Position numbers and translations under genes: made by a program. A stretch of 64,000 bases of DNA from Tetrapyrgos nigripes. Taxonomy: Eukaryota; Basidiomycota; Agaricomycetes; Agaricales; Campanellaceae. Location of the stretch: assembly GCA_013368315.1 (NCBI GenBank), contig JAACJM010000271.1, positions 43,917-107,916 of the forward strand, read 5' to 3'. This document shows positions 34,542 to 46,039 of the stretch, piece by piece (the stretch's first letter is position 1; the number at the start of each line of letters is the position of its first letter). A model generated the notes under the pieces. It searched no databases and was not told where the DNA came from. It saw nothing but the letters and a program-made list of their open reading frames with translations.

Positions 34542-35708
34542 TAGTGTGTATGGCAAGTCGTCTTGAGGCCATGGCAGCTTGGCAGGTGGCAGAGCTGGCG
34601 AATGGCAGGTAAATGGCAGTAAAAATCAATGATAAATTCTATTTTAATCTCTACATTCCTAATTCTCTCAATAAACTCTTCAGATCCCATGTACTGTCTG
34701 CTGAATCATTCAAAACATTAATCTTGTCATTGAAGCCCTTGGGCTCTACCCCCTTGTCCACCTCTTCAAGCTCACTGAAGTCATAAACCTTCCCTTCAAC
34801 AATGTCCAAAGTTACGACTTGCTCCTCCAACTCCAACTCCAACTCTATATTTTTCTCTACCTTGATCTCCTTCTCCAATACAACTGGTTCCTGATCAACC
34901 TGAGAAGCCACTGTCCCATAGATGCTACACTTGAGAAGATCTTTCCAACCATCAATCAAAAGGGTCATATTCATATGCCCCTTTAATTCATCCATCTCCT
35001 CTTTCTTGACTTGTGCTGCCTCTGAGTCAAAGACATGAGTCCAAAGCACGTATGGTGTTGGCAGAGAAAATGAAGGAATTTTAGGAAATAGGGGTTGCTG
35101 ACAGAGAGAAATGTATGGTTAGAAGACACCCAACTATGCAACAGTAGCTTCTCCGCTTCTTCTTCCTCTCGAGCAGTAAGAGGATGATCAAAAAAGGTGT
35201 TGAGAGGTCCTTCTTCTCCTTTACACTTCTTGGTCTTGGGTCTAGCAACAGTAGAGCCATGATCTTTGAGGAATTTGAGAGCCTCTTCACAAGCGGCATC
35301 TGTGGCATCTGAACAAGAACAGATATCTGAGATATGCTTCAGAAGTCAGTTGTCATGATGTTCGAGCTCGATATTGCAGAAGTTACATTTGTAGATACTG
35401 CGCCCAGACTTGTTTTCAAGTTGTTTGACTTTAGAGAAGTAATTAGAGATGAATTTGGGAACACTGGAACCACCTGTGCCTGGCATAGTGATAGATAGGA
35501 GGGTAGGTAAAGCTGGGGACGCAAAAAACAAACATTTATATATATCTATTGACATGGCTTGCTAAATTGGTAGAACAAAACAAAACTTGTTTAGTCTCAC
35601 TGCAAGGCCCTTGTTCCCATTTTGGAAAATACTGAAAAATACCTGCTGGCAGCTGCCAGGGTGGCAGCTGGCATTTGACAGAACTTGCTGCTGTTGCCAT
35701 GTACACTA
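34542..35708 (-). mobile_element. hAT element with degenerate transposase, 1167 bp
   Basis: Ends TAGTGTGTATGGCAA and, inverted, TAGTGTACATGGCAA match at 13 of 15 positions. ACCATAGT lies on both sides (34534-34541 and 35709-35716), an exact 8-bp duplication. Subterminal TGGCAG and CTGCCA words are dense at both ends. The interior is a broken transposase gene on the minus strand, so this is an internally deleted derivative. Confidence 0.93.
34651..35500 (-). pseudogene. hAT transposase remnant with BED-type zinc finger
   Basis: Reading down the minus strand, a finger-like segment (SGRSIYKCNFCNIELEHHDN) near 35400-35345 resembles a BED domain, the DNA-binding part of hAT transposases. Past a stop the frame continues with ACEEALKFLKDHG and PLNTFFDHPLTAREEEEAEK. 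HSWVSSNHTFLSVSNPYFLK matches the usual hAT N-terminal region. After a frameshift, MNMTLLIDGWKDLLKCSIYG corresponds to the start of the RNase H-like region (LIDGW motif). An acidic tail follows directly. The rest of the catalytic core and the dimerisation domain are missing. It cannot act, but shows which family could mobilise the TAGGG- and TAGTG-ended elements nearby. Confidence 0.75.
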
Positions 35709-35716
35709 ACCATAGT

Positions 35717-36500
35717 TAGTTGCGGAGTCTTGATACAGGAGTTGGTTTCACTACTCATATATAGGTAGTGTTCTCCTGTACTCAAGCCTCAGAATTGATC
35801 TTGTTGTTGTTTCCTCTTATTCTTCTTTGCTTGTTCTGCATTGTAAATTGAGGGATACGTGCACTATACTTGTGCACAGTGAATCTAGTTGGATGACTCT
35901 CTCAGGAGTCACGGTTGTCTTGTATCCTTCATAGGGATTCTTGTTCTACATTCACCATCCATCATCATTCTCCTTGGTCTAGTTCTTTGCTGTCATCTCG
36001 GTTGCCTTACAAGTGTGTAGATTGATCCACCAGCAGCTCAGATCTCTGATCTCATAGGCTTAGGGTCAGTGGGTGAGTAGTGTCACTGAAGCCACCCCTA
36101 GGTTCCAGACTCCTCTTGGGGCATTCTCCCCTCATCAACAAGCCCATTTGGCATCAAGAGGTTAGCCTGGCTCAAGGGTTCATGACACCAGACCTTCACA
36201 CTGAAATAACCAAGGATCAAATATGATTCAGCCAATTTATCAACATTGAAGCAACCCAAGTTAGTTAATGACTCAACCATATCTTGAACAATTTGGCTGT
36301 TTAGCCTTGTTGATCTATGGCTAAATGTTATAATGTGAATGGTGGAAAGATATATATCTAAGCATCCAATGAGGCAAAAATTTGAGTTGGTGTGATGATA
36401 TAGTCATTTAGGAGCAACACTGCAATTGACAGGCATCACCTTGGGCATATGCTTTACATGGACACAGTCTGTATCTGTGAGGCCTTCATGATAAATCAAG
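35717..36500. other. Non-coding stretch, possible LTR-like sequence
   Basis: The unit around 35717-36000 contains CATATATAGGTAG and pyrimidine-rich segments, as in an LTR. No TG...CA borders with duplication could be fixed. No gene is seen. Confidence 0.3.
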
Positions 36501-36504
36501 GTCT

Positions 36505-36660
36505 ATTTTCATTAACTCTTTCTCATCCCTTAGACTTTCTCATATATACTTGTGATCCTTTGTAACTGATTCCCCAGTTCATTCACTTCATCTCCACTCT
36601 GTACACCTGTCTACACAGTGTTGAGCCTAGTGAGCTAGCTCACTTTCCTCTATCTCTAAG
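36505..36660 (+). repeat. LTR fragment related to solo LTRs A-D
   Basis: Contains TTTGTAACTGATTCCCCAGT, TTCACTTCATCTCCACTC and ACACAGTGTTGAGCCTAG, in the same order as solo LTR C. Both ends are missing. Confidence 0.65.
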
Positions 36661-37689
36661 GTAGAAGCCATCATTCTTCAGTGGACATCACATGACTCAG
36701 CATGACATACCCAAATTTGGTGCGTTTTCAGTAGAAAAAGGTCTCAAATATTTACATGTACATGTGTAGACTAATCCTGCCATGAAGTTCTTCATTTTGG
36801 CCTTAAGATTACCCTGATATAGAAAAAATTGAGAGGAAGTAAAATTTCAGAGCATACTCTGCCTACTAGACTCGCAAAAAGGCATGGCTCCAACTCCAGA
36901 CTCAAAACCTTCAAGGAGCAGGAAAGGCTAGTCTGAAGTGTGCAATGCAGACTTTCTCACCATGGGTTCCGAGGTGCATCAGCTGTACTATCAATAACAT
37001 ATTGCAGACCACTTCTACACATTCTAGCAATCACTCAGTCCAGGAAGACACATCGCCCAGTGCTTCAGATCTATTCAGCTCCCATACATCAGTTTTTGCT
37101 CTTGAGACACGTCCTGCTAGTCCTAAGTGTTGAATTGGCGCATTCAGTTGCAGCCATCAACGTCATCTATGTAGAACAATAGTAGTAGTTATAAATAGAA
37201 CAATAAGATTATATAGACAATAAGTGTAGTACGACAATAGTGTACAAAACCAGCATTGTACTATCAAGTACAATAGAATCTTATTGTTACTCTAGTATTA
37301 GTTTACATGTATTTGTACCTCCTAAAAGGTATATAAGGACTCGTAGATAGTCCTCCAAATAACAAGTTTTATACTTAACCCACATCGCTCTACAAGCCTC
37401 TAACAAGCCTAACAAGCTAACACTTATCCCCAGGTAAGTAGCGTAGTTGCCACTGCGTTTAGTAGTGTACAAGCCGTACCATGCCTGCTTAACACTAAGA
37501 GTGTGCCGCACTGCTTTATGGACAAGTTTAAGTCTCTTTCACCCACAATTCCCATCCCAGGAAAACCAAAAAAGCTATGCACTACTTCTTAGACATGTCA
37601 AAGATCTCATGTCACCATTCAAGATGTCATTGATGAAGTAGTATCATTGTCTTTCTTTGCTCAGACTACTTTTTTGTAGGTTTTTCAGT

Positions 37690-37826
37690 TGGGCTCAAAA
37701 GTTCATGGATGCCTATGGTAAGGGTCTCAATGGAAGGCAAGCTGCTTGGGCTGCAAGAAAGTATAGAGGTCATAGGATTCTTCCAGCTAGCTTAATGGAG
37801 GGTATGGAGAAGGATAATGTGCAATA
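37690..37826 (+). pseudogene. Short protein-like fragment, unrecognised
   Basis: An open stretch encodes FMDAYGKGLNGRQAAWAARK followed by YRGHRILPASLMEGME and a stop. The residue composition looks like real protein rather than chance. It follows a plausible TTTTTTGTAG splice acceptor at 37679. No upstream exon could be joined with confidence and no family is recognised. Confidence 0.3.
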
Positions 37827-38103
37827 GAGTGATAGAGAGGCTGAAAAGTAGAGAAATTGCTAGTATAATGGCTACTGTGTCATCAATTCTTGAGCTAATC
37901 GCACCAAACTTGGCAGAACAAAATTTATTGTATATACGGACATTTTCATGGCAGCAATAGTATACTGTCAACCTGGAAGATATTTTAACGAATTTCGAAA
38001 GTATGAACCACCTAAAATGGAAGTGTGACAGGCATGTGACAGGGGTCCACCAAACAACAATGACTTCTACCTTATACCAATCTATCATCTTGTTATTGTC
38101 TTT

Positions 38104-38290
38104 TGTGTGACTTGGGTGGTTTATTTGAGTGTAACAGCAACCTTGACACTCTGGACCCTAGTCTACACAGTGTTGAGCCTAGTCAGTCCACTCATCTTTT
38201 ATCTCTCTACTCTCAATCTATCTCTCTGCTTGTCTTGTTCTTGTCTTGAGCAGCTTAGGTGGTTCAGTCTTGAGTGCACATGTCCTTGAC
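38104..38290 (+). repeat. Rearranged LTR fragments
   Basis: The LTR end block GTGTGACTTGGGTGG...AACCTTGACA (38104-38145) is followed directly by an internal LTR block (CTACACAGTGTTGAGCCTAG). A second, diverged end then follows (GTCCTTGACA, 38290). This is probably one LTR inserted into or recombined with another. Confidence 0.6.
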
Positions 38291-39063
38291 ACTTGAAGAA
38301 ACTCCTATACACCTACCTTGCTACTCAACACTCTCAGCAAAACCCTTTTTCTCTTTCATAACCATTCTACCCCTCTGCACTCCTTCCCTTGCATTTTAAT
38401 TCACTTCAGTGCAGTATAATCTGAAGACAAATATGCTTCTCCTCCAGTGCTGATAGAGTCTGCTTCTATCTGCAATCTCATTTCTTTTGTTTTCTTTTTA
38501 TTCTATCCTGGTTACCCTACAATTCATACCCCTGACTACAGCTGTGATTGTCATAGGCCCCCATACTACCCATTTCCACCTCAGTTGCTGGATAAGCACA
38601 GCTACTATACTCACACATAATCCATCAAAGACAATCCCTGGGACTTTGACAAAGCCTTCATCTGTACTGAACATTGGATCTGGAGCTTGGGACCAAATAC
38701 TCTTACCTACAAGTTTTTTGAAAGGAACAAGTACACCAAGCTTCCAAGTAAGTCGTCTGTCAAACTGTGTCAAAGATGTTTGGAAGACCTACAATCCTGA
38801 TCAGTATCATGGAATGACAGAAACCAAAAGAAATCACTCACGAAATTTCTTAACATTACCTTGACTATTACCATCACCATCACCATTACCAAAATACTTC
38901 AACAATATATTCACACCTGGCAAATACAGCACTGACACAACTGCCACTACCATTGGTATCCACACCTCTCTTGGCCACATAGCGACAGCCAGACTGGCAA
39001 ACAACCCACCCGATAATTTCGATTTGCAGACACACTATGAATAATGTTTTAGCATTCGGTTTG

Positions 39064-39783
39064 TTAGGTTTTTTCAGTGTTCAGTTTCTTAGCGTTCGGA
39101 ACATCATCTTTAGGAACTGGTTGATTAGAGCTTGGTTGATCTCGTCTAGCCTTGATACAGTTCTTGACTTCATGTTTGAGAGATTTCCATAGAGCAGCTT
39201 CCTTCAAGTACTCCAATGGGCTGGATGGCTGGTAGGTTTTAATTTCGTGCTCAAGGTTTGTGAGTTGGTGAAGGGACATCTGGCCAATGGCATCTAATTG
39301 ACTCTGGACTTCAGATATTTTTGCTTGGAGGATGGTCGAGGAAAGGTGAGCGAGGAAAGCAGAGATTACGTCCAGTAGCATGCCCATGAACGCTAGTGCC
39401 CTGGCAGCTGTTAATGCCCTCGACTCCGATGCGTTGTTGATTGACATGCTGAAGAGAGTGCCTTGCACTCCAGCAAGGAATACAGCCTACACAGAGGACA
39501 TTTTGACTGTAAGTGAGCTTAAGGACAACTTGGAAGCGTAATATGAAGACGCACAACTTTAGCTTCGGTAGCTAAAGTATCTTTCTGACTCTTCGCATTA
39601 TCCCAGGTTAAAAGGCCTTTAGGCTGAGTTAATTTATGTCGTAGCGACCTCCCAGATCTTTTCCACGGGTTCAATCTCCCACCCCTAAGCCAGTCTCTGT
39701 CCTTCCCGACAACCAAAATGTCTCCGATACTTACTTGACTGAAAACCTGAAAAACCAACAACTGTACAGTGTCATCATTATGA
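39064..39783 (-). CDS. Predicted small membrane protein, gene model partial
   Basis: On the minus strand, an exon near 39783-39736 reads HNDDTVQLLVFQVFSQ and ends at a GTAAGT donor. It joins in phase to an exon starting at 39488 after TGTGTAG. That exon reads AVFLAGVQGTLFSMSINN, then a hydrophobic segment (ALAFMGMLLDVISAFLAHLS), then a long charged helix rich in Gln and Glu. It ends at the stop at 39064. One membrane span followed by a coiled-coil-like cytosolic tail is predicted. The intron is unusually long (about 247 nt) because a SINE-like repeat (39607-39720) lies in it. Further 5' exons probably exist (for example one ending at 40083) but were not resolved. No family was recognised. Confidence 0.5.
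39607..39720 (+). repeat. SINE-like repeat inside an intron
   Basis: AAAAGGCCTTTAGGCTGAGT, then TAATTTATGTCGTAGCGACC, then ACGGGTTCAATCTCCCACCC. TAGGCTGAGTT resembles an A box and GGTTCAATCTC a B box, about 40 nt apart. It is antisense to the surrounding gene. Confidence 0.6.
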
Positions 39784-40082
39784 CACATGTTTCCTCCTCT
39801 CAACCGTCACGAAGTGGGTGTAGCTCTTCTGTGTCCTCCCTGTTTTCATTCTCATACTGGTTGAGCTTTCTCTTCCACCTTCAGCTTGAAGTGAGTACTC
39901 CATCCACAAGTCTAAATATGCTGTCACCTGCAGGAAAAGAAAAAAATATGCAGATGTCAATGCCAGGCGTATACTGACCAGCGAACGAGGATTGTAAAGA
40001 GAGAAGGGGTCGGTATTTAACCCAAAAGTGTGTCTTCTACTTTCTTCTCTTCCTTTGGTTAATACTTTGTTTAGAACGATAC

Positions 40083-40180
40083 TTACCTCATTGCATATCT
40101 CACCAACAATGTTGCCAACATAGAGCTCTCAGCAAGAGCACGCAATATACTGTACGGCCCGTCCCAGGTTCCTGGGATTA
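40083..40180 (-). other. Exon-like segment upstream of the 39-kb gene
   Basis: The minus strand reads TWDGPYSILRALAESS, then MLATLLVRYAMR, and ends at a GTAAGTATCG donor at 40082. It may be a 5' exon of the 39064-39783 gene. The link is not proved because the intervening exon is uncertain. Confidence 0.3.
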
Positions 40181-40394
40181 AGGCTTGGAATAGTAGATCA
40201 AAGTCACATTTCAAGCATGTAGTGCGTCTCCCTTCTTTTTGTGTTAGACGGTTCTGACTAACACACATTTATTCTTGACTCTGCTTCTCTAAATGTCCGA
40301 TCCATCCTCTCCCGGTATCCGATGCCCTGATCTCACCCTCAATGAAGATATTTCAGATCATTCAGTCGAAACTACAAAGGCAAGTTGTCCTCGT

Positions 40395-40485
40395 TGGTCT
40401 CTACCTTCCCGACGACCGAAATGTCTGGACTCAGTCTGGACCAGGTCCAATGACGTCGACAACTGTTGCTGTTGAAATGCCAGCC
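40395..40485 (+). repeat. SINE-like tail fragment
   Basis: TGGTCTCTACCTTCCCGACG, then GGACTCAGTCTGGACCAGGT, matches the 3' part of the copy at 31600-31690. The head is absent. Confidence 0.5.
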
Positions 40486-40489
40486 ACGG

Positions 40490-41620
40490 TATTTACCGAA
40501 AACTGTACAGTTATGACATCAAACAAACACACCTTTCCAACCACTACATCTATTCTTGATGGTTGCAACCAGCTCAAGAACTCTATCATTTAATCTTGTG
40601 CTTCAGGCAAATATTCCCTCCTCACTTCTTCATGACTTCAGTCCCTTGTGCGTTCTTAACTCATTACTGAATATGTGGCTGACTTTCTTTTCATTTGTTC
40701 GCCCTTATGCTCCTCTTCTTTACCTCTTCAACTTCGCATTTCCCATTACGGCTCCCTCACCCCCTCTCGTTCCCATTTGACTTTGTCTGTATCCTGACAA
40801 TGACACAAATCTGAAAATATTTGGGATGTAGGACCCTCAAAGACAAGCCGTCAAATCACCATCAAGAACCCAAGGAATGCCAGGCTGTTGAGTAGAGTGC
40901 TGGAGAATTTGGGGTGGTTCAAGATCAGGGTTGGCATTGAAGTTCGCGCTTTTGTTTCTTTCCTTTTTTAGTTTTTTTCCTTCCTGTTTTGTGCATGGGG
41001 TCAGCGTTGCCGCTCCTATATTCTGTCTTTTATTCTTTTGCTCTGCCTCTTCGTATTTCAGTAATATTTCTCTGCGTTACTGGGGCTCTGTTGTAGTTAG
41101 CATTTAGACTCCTTTTGGATACCACCGGCAAGTGCATCAAAGTTCTCGCTGCTTGCCATGCTTCAACGCTTCACTGTGTTTTTGGTTCCTTTGATCCGTG
41201 CATTGGTTTTTGCTCCAGTCCCTTTCCTTCCCTGTTTATCAAATTTTCCTGCTGTTGCACACCTGCATGTCAGTAGGTACAATCTGTCAAGAAGATTATG
41301 GATTCAATAACACCACTACTCGAGCACATAGACACCCAAAGGAAAAAGAGGGCCTCATATATTGCCATGCAAAGCAGTGGCATCTTTCCCCAGTTATATG
41401 AGTCATTGGACGCTGTATTATCGATTGTATACTATTCCCTATGATATCCGAGAACGAGTGGGATTGATCATCACGTTTGGGGTTCTCTGGGTCCATGGAA
41501 TGGATTTGGTTTCGCTGAATACAGAGGAATTGTAAGAACTGTTTAAGGGGATGAGTTTGGGCCTCAGCTTGGGAATACTGCCTGCTACTTACTGTCATTA
41601 ACATGAAGGATGGGGGTTGA
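40490..41620. other. Non-coding stretch
   Basis: Pyrimidine-rich sequence without a convincing gene. The block at 41350-41400 is shared with 32050-32095. Confidence 0.35.
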
Positions 41621-41985
41621 GGTTACGAGACCTTTAGGCTGAGTTAATTTACTGTACTATCTCAATCAATTTGTGACAGGGTTGTGACTGTGACCCTGTC
41701 TCGCGAATATTTTTTTCGCAATTCTAGCTGAGTGACCTGTGACAGAGGAAATTTTTCGCAAATTTCGCGAAATTTTGACCTGTTTATAGCTGTTTTTGGT
41801 AAATTTTTAGTGACAGTTTGGCTGTCCCTTTCGCGAATGGACCTCTGTGACCACGGACAGCTCAGGAAAATTCGCGAATTTTTGGGGGCCGTGACGCGTG
41901 ACTCGTGAATTGATTGAAATAGTACAGTATGTCGTTCAGAGTGACCTCCCAAATCTTTTCCACGGGTTCAAACTCGGCACCCAGA
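41621..41985 (+). repeat. SINE-like copy interrupted by a MITE
   Basis: The head (GGTTACGAGACCTTTAGGCT, then GAGTTAATTTA) ends at 41651. The rest (TGTCG..., GTGACCTCCCAAATC, ACGGGTTCAAACTCGG) resumes at 41930. The uninterrupted order is visible at 39620-39690. Confidence 0.65.
41652..41927. mobile_element. TA-flanked MITE, CTGTACYAT family, 276 bp
   Basis: Ends CTGTACTATCTCAATCAATT and the inverse AATTGATTGAAATAGTACAG. TA occurs on both sides (41650-41651 and 41928-41929). The related SINE at 39607 gives the empty arrangement GTTAATTTATGTCG. The interior is rich in TTTCGCGAA palindromes. Confidence 0.9.
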
Positions 41986-42115
41986 AAGATGCAGGTACAG
42001 GTGGTGCATGGTGTGGGTACCCATGGTGCTGGTGGACTTTGGGTGCAGGTGCATTTTGGGTGCGAGTGGGTGCGAGTGTGGCTGGTGCGGGTCCTAGTGC
42101 CGGTAAAAGTCATGG
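41985..42115 (+). repeat. GGTGC-rich simple repeat
   Basis: Irregular repeats of GGTGCAGGTG, GGTGCGAGTG and similar words. No coding meaning is likely. Confidence 0.6.
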
Positions 42116-42249
42116 GAATAAGAAATAAATGTAGAACAGAACTAGAAAAACATGAGATATTAAGTTTGGAATGGCTCACAAAGCACGAGTTGAGCATCAA
42201 CCTTTTCTTACTTGACTCACAAAAATAGAACTCGAATAACATCACAAGT

Positions 42250-44340
42250 ATTCGAAATCCTCTTTTTCTTGTCGGTCGCGTCGGTGGTCATCGTTGTATG
42301 AGTTGATTATGATTACTTCGGCCAAACTTCGGCAAGAGGCCCATTGAATGTTCGGGTTTCCCCGGCCGCACCATCGCTCACCGTGCCCTGTGCACTTGGA
42401 GTTTTCTATTTACGAGGCCACAGAAATGAGATCGAGTTCTGGCCTGAAGTCAAAATCGCAGGTGGGTGGGGCTTGGAGCAATACAAAAGCCAAACAGTAC
42501 TAAGCAAAAATGAAAGTTTGGAGAAGAGTGAAAATGTCTCTAGAGTTGAATAGCTGTAACTCAGTCCGGAACGCCAACAAAAGATAGACGCCAGCAAAAG
42601 ATGCTGACTATACAAATGAGATGAGCGTAGCGCCTACTTGTGGCGCCAATGGTATGGCTACCCTCACACCGGGCTAAATACAATCTGATTCGGCTGTTCT
42701 TTGCTGCGAGCCGGGGTTTCACTGATGCAGCTAAAGAATATAGGTACATCTGCACCTCGAACCGAGAGGAAATTTACCCTGATACAGGTACAGATATGAT
42801 ATTGGTATGATAGGTACCCGGGATGGTAGTATGGTTGGGTACAGTGTGGAAAGCATCCAGCAGCAACCATCATCCTGTCTCTAGATCATACCATATCCAA
42901 CGAGAGGCTCCTTATGCATTTTTTTATCATTTACATTGAAGGACACTATGCCCGTGCGCAGTCTGCACCTGTAACCCTTTAACTGTAACACCATATCATT
43001 GATACTGTGACTGCGCAAGGCCCCACTAGAACTCAGAAGATCAAAAATCTGGGGTACAGCGGCAACTACTCTATGTAGATCAGCAGATAGATAGATTACA
43101 AGGCTCCTTATGGACTCATTTCTATAATCTGAGGCTTTCGCGTGTGGCTTTGGATATACAATTTTCACCAGATTTTCTTACTAATTTCCGGCTCGAAATC
43201 TGATAGAAGCTGGCATTGAACAATTGACAGCGTTCATTTGGCACTCGCCACTCACTCCTTTTCCTTTGGGCCTCGTCATTGCCAAACGCAGTGGTGGCCC
43301 ACATCTCTTTCATAAACGACATCCGTTGAAACTAAATAGCTAGTGTGGCCTTCACTTGACCCCAAGGGGTGTCCGGGAATGCGGACCGGCACACTCCGGA
43401 GGTCGGTCGGTCGAGTGGTCGAGGCCACTAAAAAATTTTGGTGACTCAAAAATTTTCGAGGCTTTGAGGAGGAAATATGTGCAATTTTGAGTATTCTCAA
43501 TGTTATAGTGATTTCTGAGACCCATATAACTTGCAAAACAGCTGTCAAAAGCGCGAACTAGCATAGGTGTCATATGTACTAACTTTTGACTGAAGCCCGA
43601 TGCGTCGGGCTGACTTATTACTCTTCTGATTGGTGGAAAATTTCTACAATACCAATTGACATATATGCGTCATGCTCTAGTTTCTTTCAAGCACATTGGA
43701 AGCATGATTAACTCGGATGAAGAACTCCCTGACCTTAACACTGTGAGTCTTCTTTCAGCATAACCCAAGCGTAACCTCTGTCAATTATATCACTCATACT
43801 TAGTACGTACTGTATACTATAGATTCCCATTGTCAATGGACATGCGAACTGTCCCCGTACAATGGTTCCCCGGGGATGGCGCTGCGAGGTATGCAAAGGA
43901 GAGAGGTCTTACAAGAGGCGGCAGTACTAGTGACTCGACTGCAATCTGATGCATGGCTGCTTAGTCATATGACCCCACCTTCCATATATGGCAGGAGCGC
44001 TCGGTCGGTCGAGCCTCAGAGACCGTTAAAAAATTTTTAGGCATCGTGTAATAAAATAAAATTTCTGACCCCCCTTGCTTGACCCACTTGCACCGTGGTA
44101 CGTGAAGGCTCCCATTTCTCCAGAATGCTACCCGTGGTCACTATTTCTACTTTCTTCAAACGCCTAGCAAAAACGAGGGTAATTGTTGGTGCTATCATCA
44201 GGCCCTGTTTCCGACGAGACGATCGACTATGATAGCGTGGCAGACACCCAAAAGGAAACTGCACGTGACGAGCGTAAAATTGGTGCAAAACGAGCCACTC
44301 AAGATTTGGGGAGCATTTGGGCGTTAAGACCCTCTACCTA
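42250..44340. other. Mostly non-coding region
   Basis: No gene supported. Two related blocks, CGGTCGGTCGAG followed by TAAAAAATTTT, occur near 43400-43450 and 44000-44040 as direct copies. This suggests a repeat or the ends of an old element. GGTACC-type words cluster near 42780-42840. Confidence 0.35.
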
Positions 44341-44349
44341 ACGGTAGCG

Positions 44350-44620
44350 GGAATATGAACTATTGGCACTCATATCAGGAAGCCGGATTTATTGTCTTTC
44401 TGGTATGTCCGGAGCCCCAATTTGGGGTCTTTTTGGACTTCTTTTCATGGATTTGATACGAAATGTGTCCGTTCATCAATCAAATGCACCAAAGGTTTCC
44501 ATATATATCAACTTTCTATTCAAATATCTAGCTTACAGATACATCATCTTCTAGTTTCCAAATATATCTCATTTTTCGTACACATATCTGGTCACCTATC
44601 CGTCGAGCGGATAACCTGCT
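44350..44620 (+). repeat. Copy of the 2733-3189 MITE family, right part
   Basis: Starts ATGAACTATTGGCACTCATA and ends ACCTATCCGTCGAGCGGATA, following the loop and right arm of the element at 2733-3189. The left arm is missing. Confidence 0.7.
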
Positions 44621-44767
44621 TAAGTAAGACCTAGGCGCCGTTACAGTTCTAGACAGATTCTAGATCCGATTCCTTTCGACTCAGAGGTCATATGGCAACA
44701 CTCTGACAGTACAGGCCAGCGCTTCCTTCCCAAGTTTTAACTCGTCTCAGTCGTTTTCTAGCATACC

Positions 44768-45601
44768 ATGGACTGCTCGACACAGAATTGGACATCAAGT
44801 TATTTCTACGGTTGCCAGAAATTTGCCACAGACGGGATCTCTGTGCAACGCATCAAAGGGACGTATATATCCATTGGGAGGCGTGCATCTGCAGAGCCTG
44901 CAGGTACGAATTATGAACTATTGCTCGTGTTCAAGAAATCACTCTTTCTGCTTTTTTCATACAGGACACGCCAATTTTTTCCAAGAGGCAGGGGCTTTTC
45001 CTGAAGGGGATGGAAGAGGTCAAGACTAGTCCAGCCACTCAATCTCAAAGACGTATGTGTCTGGTCTCAACTTTGAAATCGAACGATTCATAATGCTGAG
45101 TCCTGGCAGAGGATAGCTCGGCTTTTTCTGTCTTTACGAATGCTAGTGATTTTGCTTGTAGAGGGGTGTCTATTCGCGACGTGGGCGGTGATCAAATAAA
45201 TATGTCTGAAGATGTGAGCGCTGAGATGCTCAAAAGTATTTTTCTTCTTTGGACCCTCCTTTCCCCTTAAGACTTAATTTGTCTACAGTGATTCTCTCCC
45301 ACATTGAAAAGAAAACCCAGGGGAGACCGCAGGCGGCTCAGGCTCAAAGTCATTTTGGTTCGAGGGAGGATCACCAAGTCAGTCACGTAGACGGTCAGTC
45401 AGCTCTGTGATTCATGAGTGGGGATTGTGACATTGACGTGGGGCTTTAGGGTGTCAACGGCCTGCGTCGAAGGACTCACGAGGTCTTAGTACGTACAGGC
45501 AAAACCCACTGATGACACGCCACATGTGCCAATTTATCCGTCGAGCGGAAAGACCTCCGGAAAGTCACGCATTGCATTCTCGTAACTGTCACGTGAGGTG
45601 A
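44768..45601 (+). CDS. Paralogue of the inverted-repeat arm gene, five exons
   Basis: Exons 44768-44903, 44965-45018, 45110-45235, 45289-45393 and 45450-45601 join in frame to 190 residues. The second donor (GTCAAG) is weak. Exon 1 (SYFYGCQKFATDGISVQRIK) aligns with GFSGCYAFAADSNTVKRVNG of the arm genes. Exon 2 (GHANFFQEAGAF) aligns with TGFFTEAAEF. Exon 3 contains SVFTNASDFACRGVSIRDVG followed by GDQIN. From memory, this N-x-x-[DN]-F...V-x-G-D-Q pattern is common at the N-terminus of basidiomycete NACHT/STAND and kinase-like proteins. Exon 4 (ILSHIEKKTQGRPQAAQAQS) matches ILSHLAEQKSAQKDPKPQRS with the same intron phase. The last exon reads into a fold-back MITE and takes its stop there. Function unknown. 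Confidence 0.5.
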
Positions 45602-45648
45602 CGCTGATACGATGTGTGACTTTCCGGAGGCTCGACGGATAAATTGGC
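45538..45648. mobile_element. Fold-back MITE, 111 bp
   Basis: Ends GCCAATTTATCCGTCGAGC and the inverse GCTCGACGGATAAATTGGC. A second inverted pair, CTCCGGAAAGTCAC and GTGACTTTCCGGAG, lies inside. The sequence can fold into one long stem. Target duplication is unclear. It forms the last coding part and stop of the gene at 44768-45601. Confidence 0.8.
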
Positions 45649-45732
45649 GTGTGAAGGAACCGTTCACTGATCACACCATTTCCTTAGACTGCTTCAAACT
45701 TCTCCGATTGCACAGAAAGCGGAAATGAACGA

Positions 45733-45833
45733 GTCCAGGTTGCAACGGTGCTTTTCCTAGTCTTCGCTAGCTTGCGCCAGATATATCAGTACTATTGACT
45801 ATTTCAAATCAATCGCAACGAGGGAAATGTGGG
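45733..45833 (-). repeat. Uninterrupted paralogue of the flanks of the 23997 element
   Basis: Inverted, this runs CCCACATTTCCCTCGTTGCG through TATATCTGGCGCAAGCTAGC to AGGAAAAGCACCGTTGCAAC. The same sequence surrounds the 1087-bp element at 23931-23996 plus 25084-25125. A single TA at 45768-45769 is the empty target site. Confidence 0.9.
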
Positions 45834-46039
45834 CCATCGCTGCGCGTGGCACGATAACGAGGCCCAAATCTGCAGGTGTGTGAGGAGCCCGGCATGGTAG
45901 TGACTGAATTGCATGTGAACTTGCTCGTAATAAAGCCACTCGTTATCCGAATGTAGGTCATCTGTCCCTATGAACGGAAGAACATGATCGCCGTGCACTA
46001 TTTATGCGCTAGTGGTTCGTTCTACATGTTGCGATGACA

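Noticed and set aside
43380..44060. A TIR element bounded by the CGGTCGGTCGAG blocks
   Set aside because: The two blocks are direct, not inverted, and no duplication was found.
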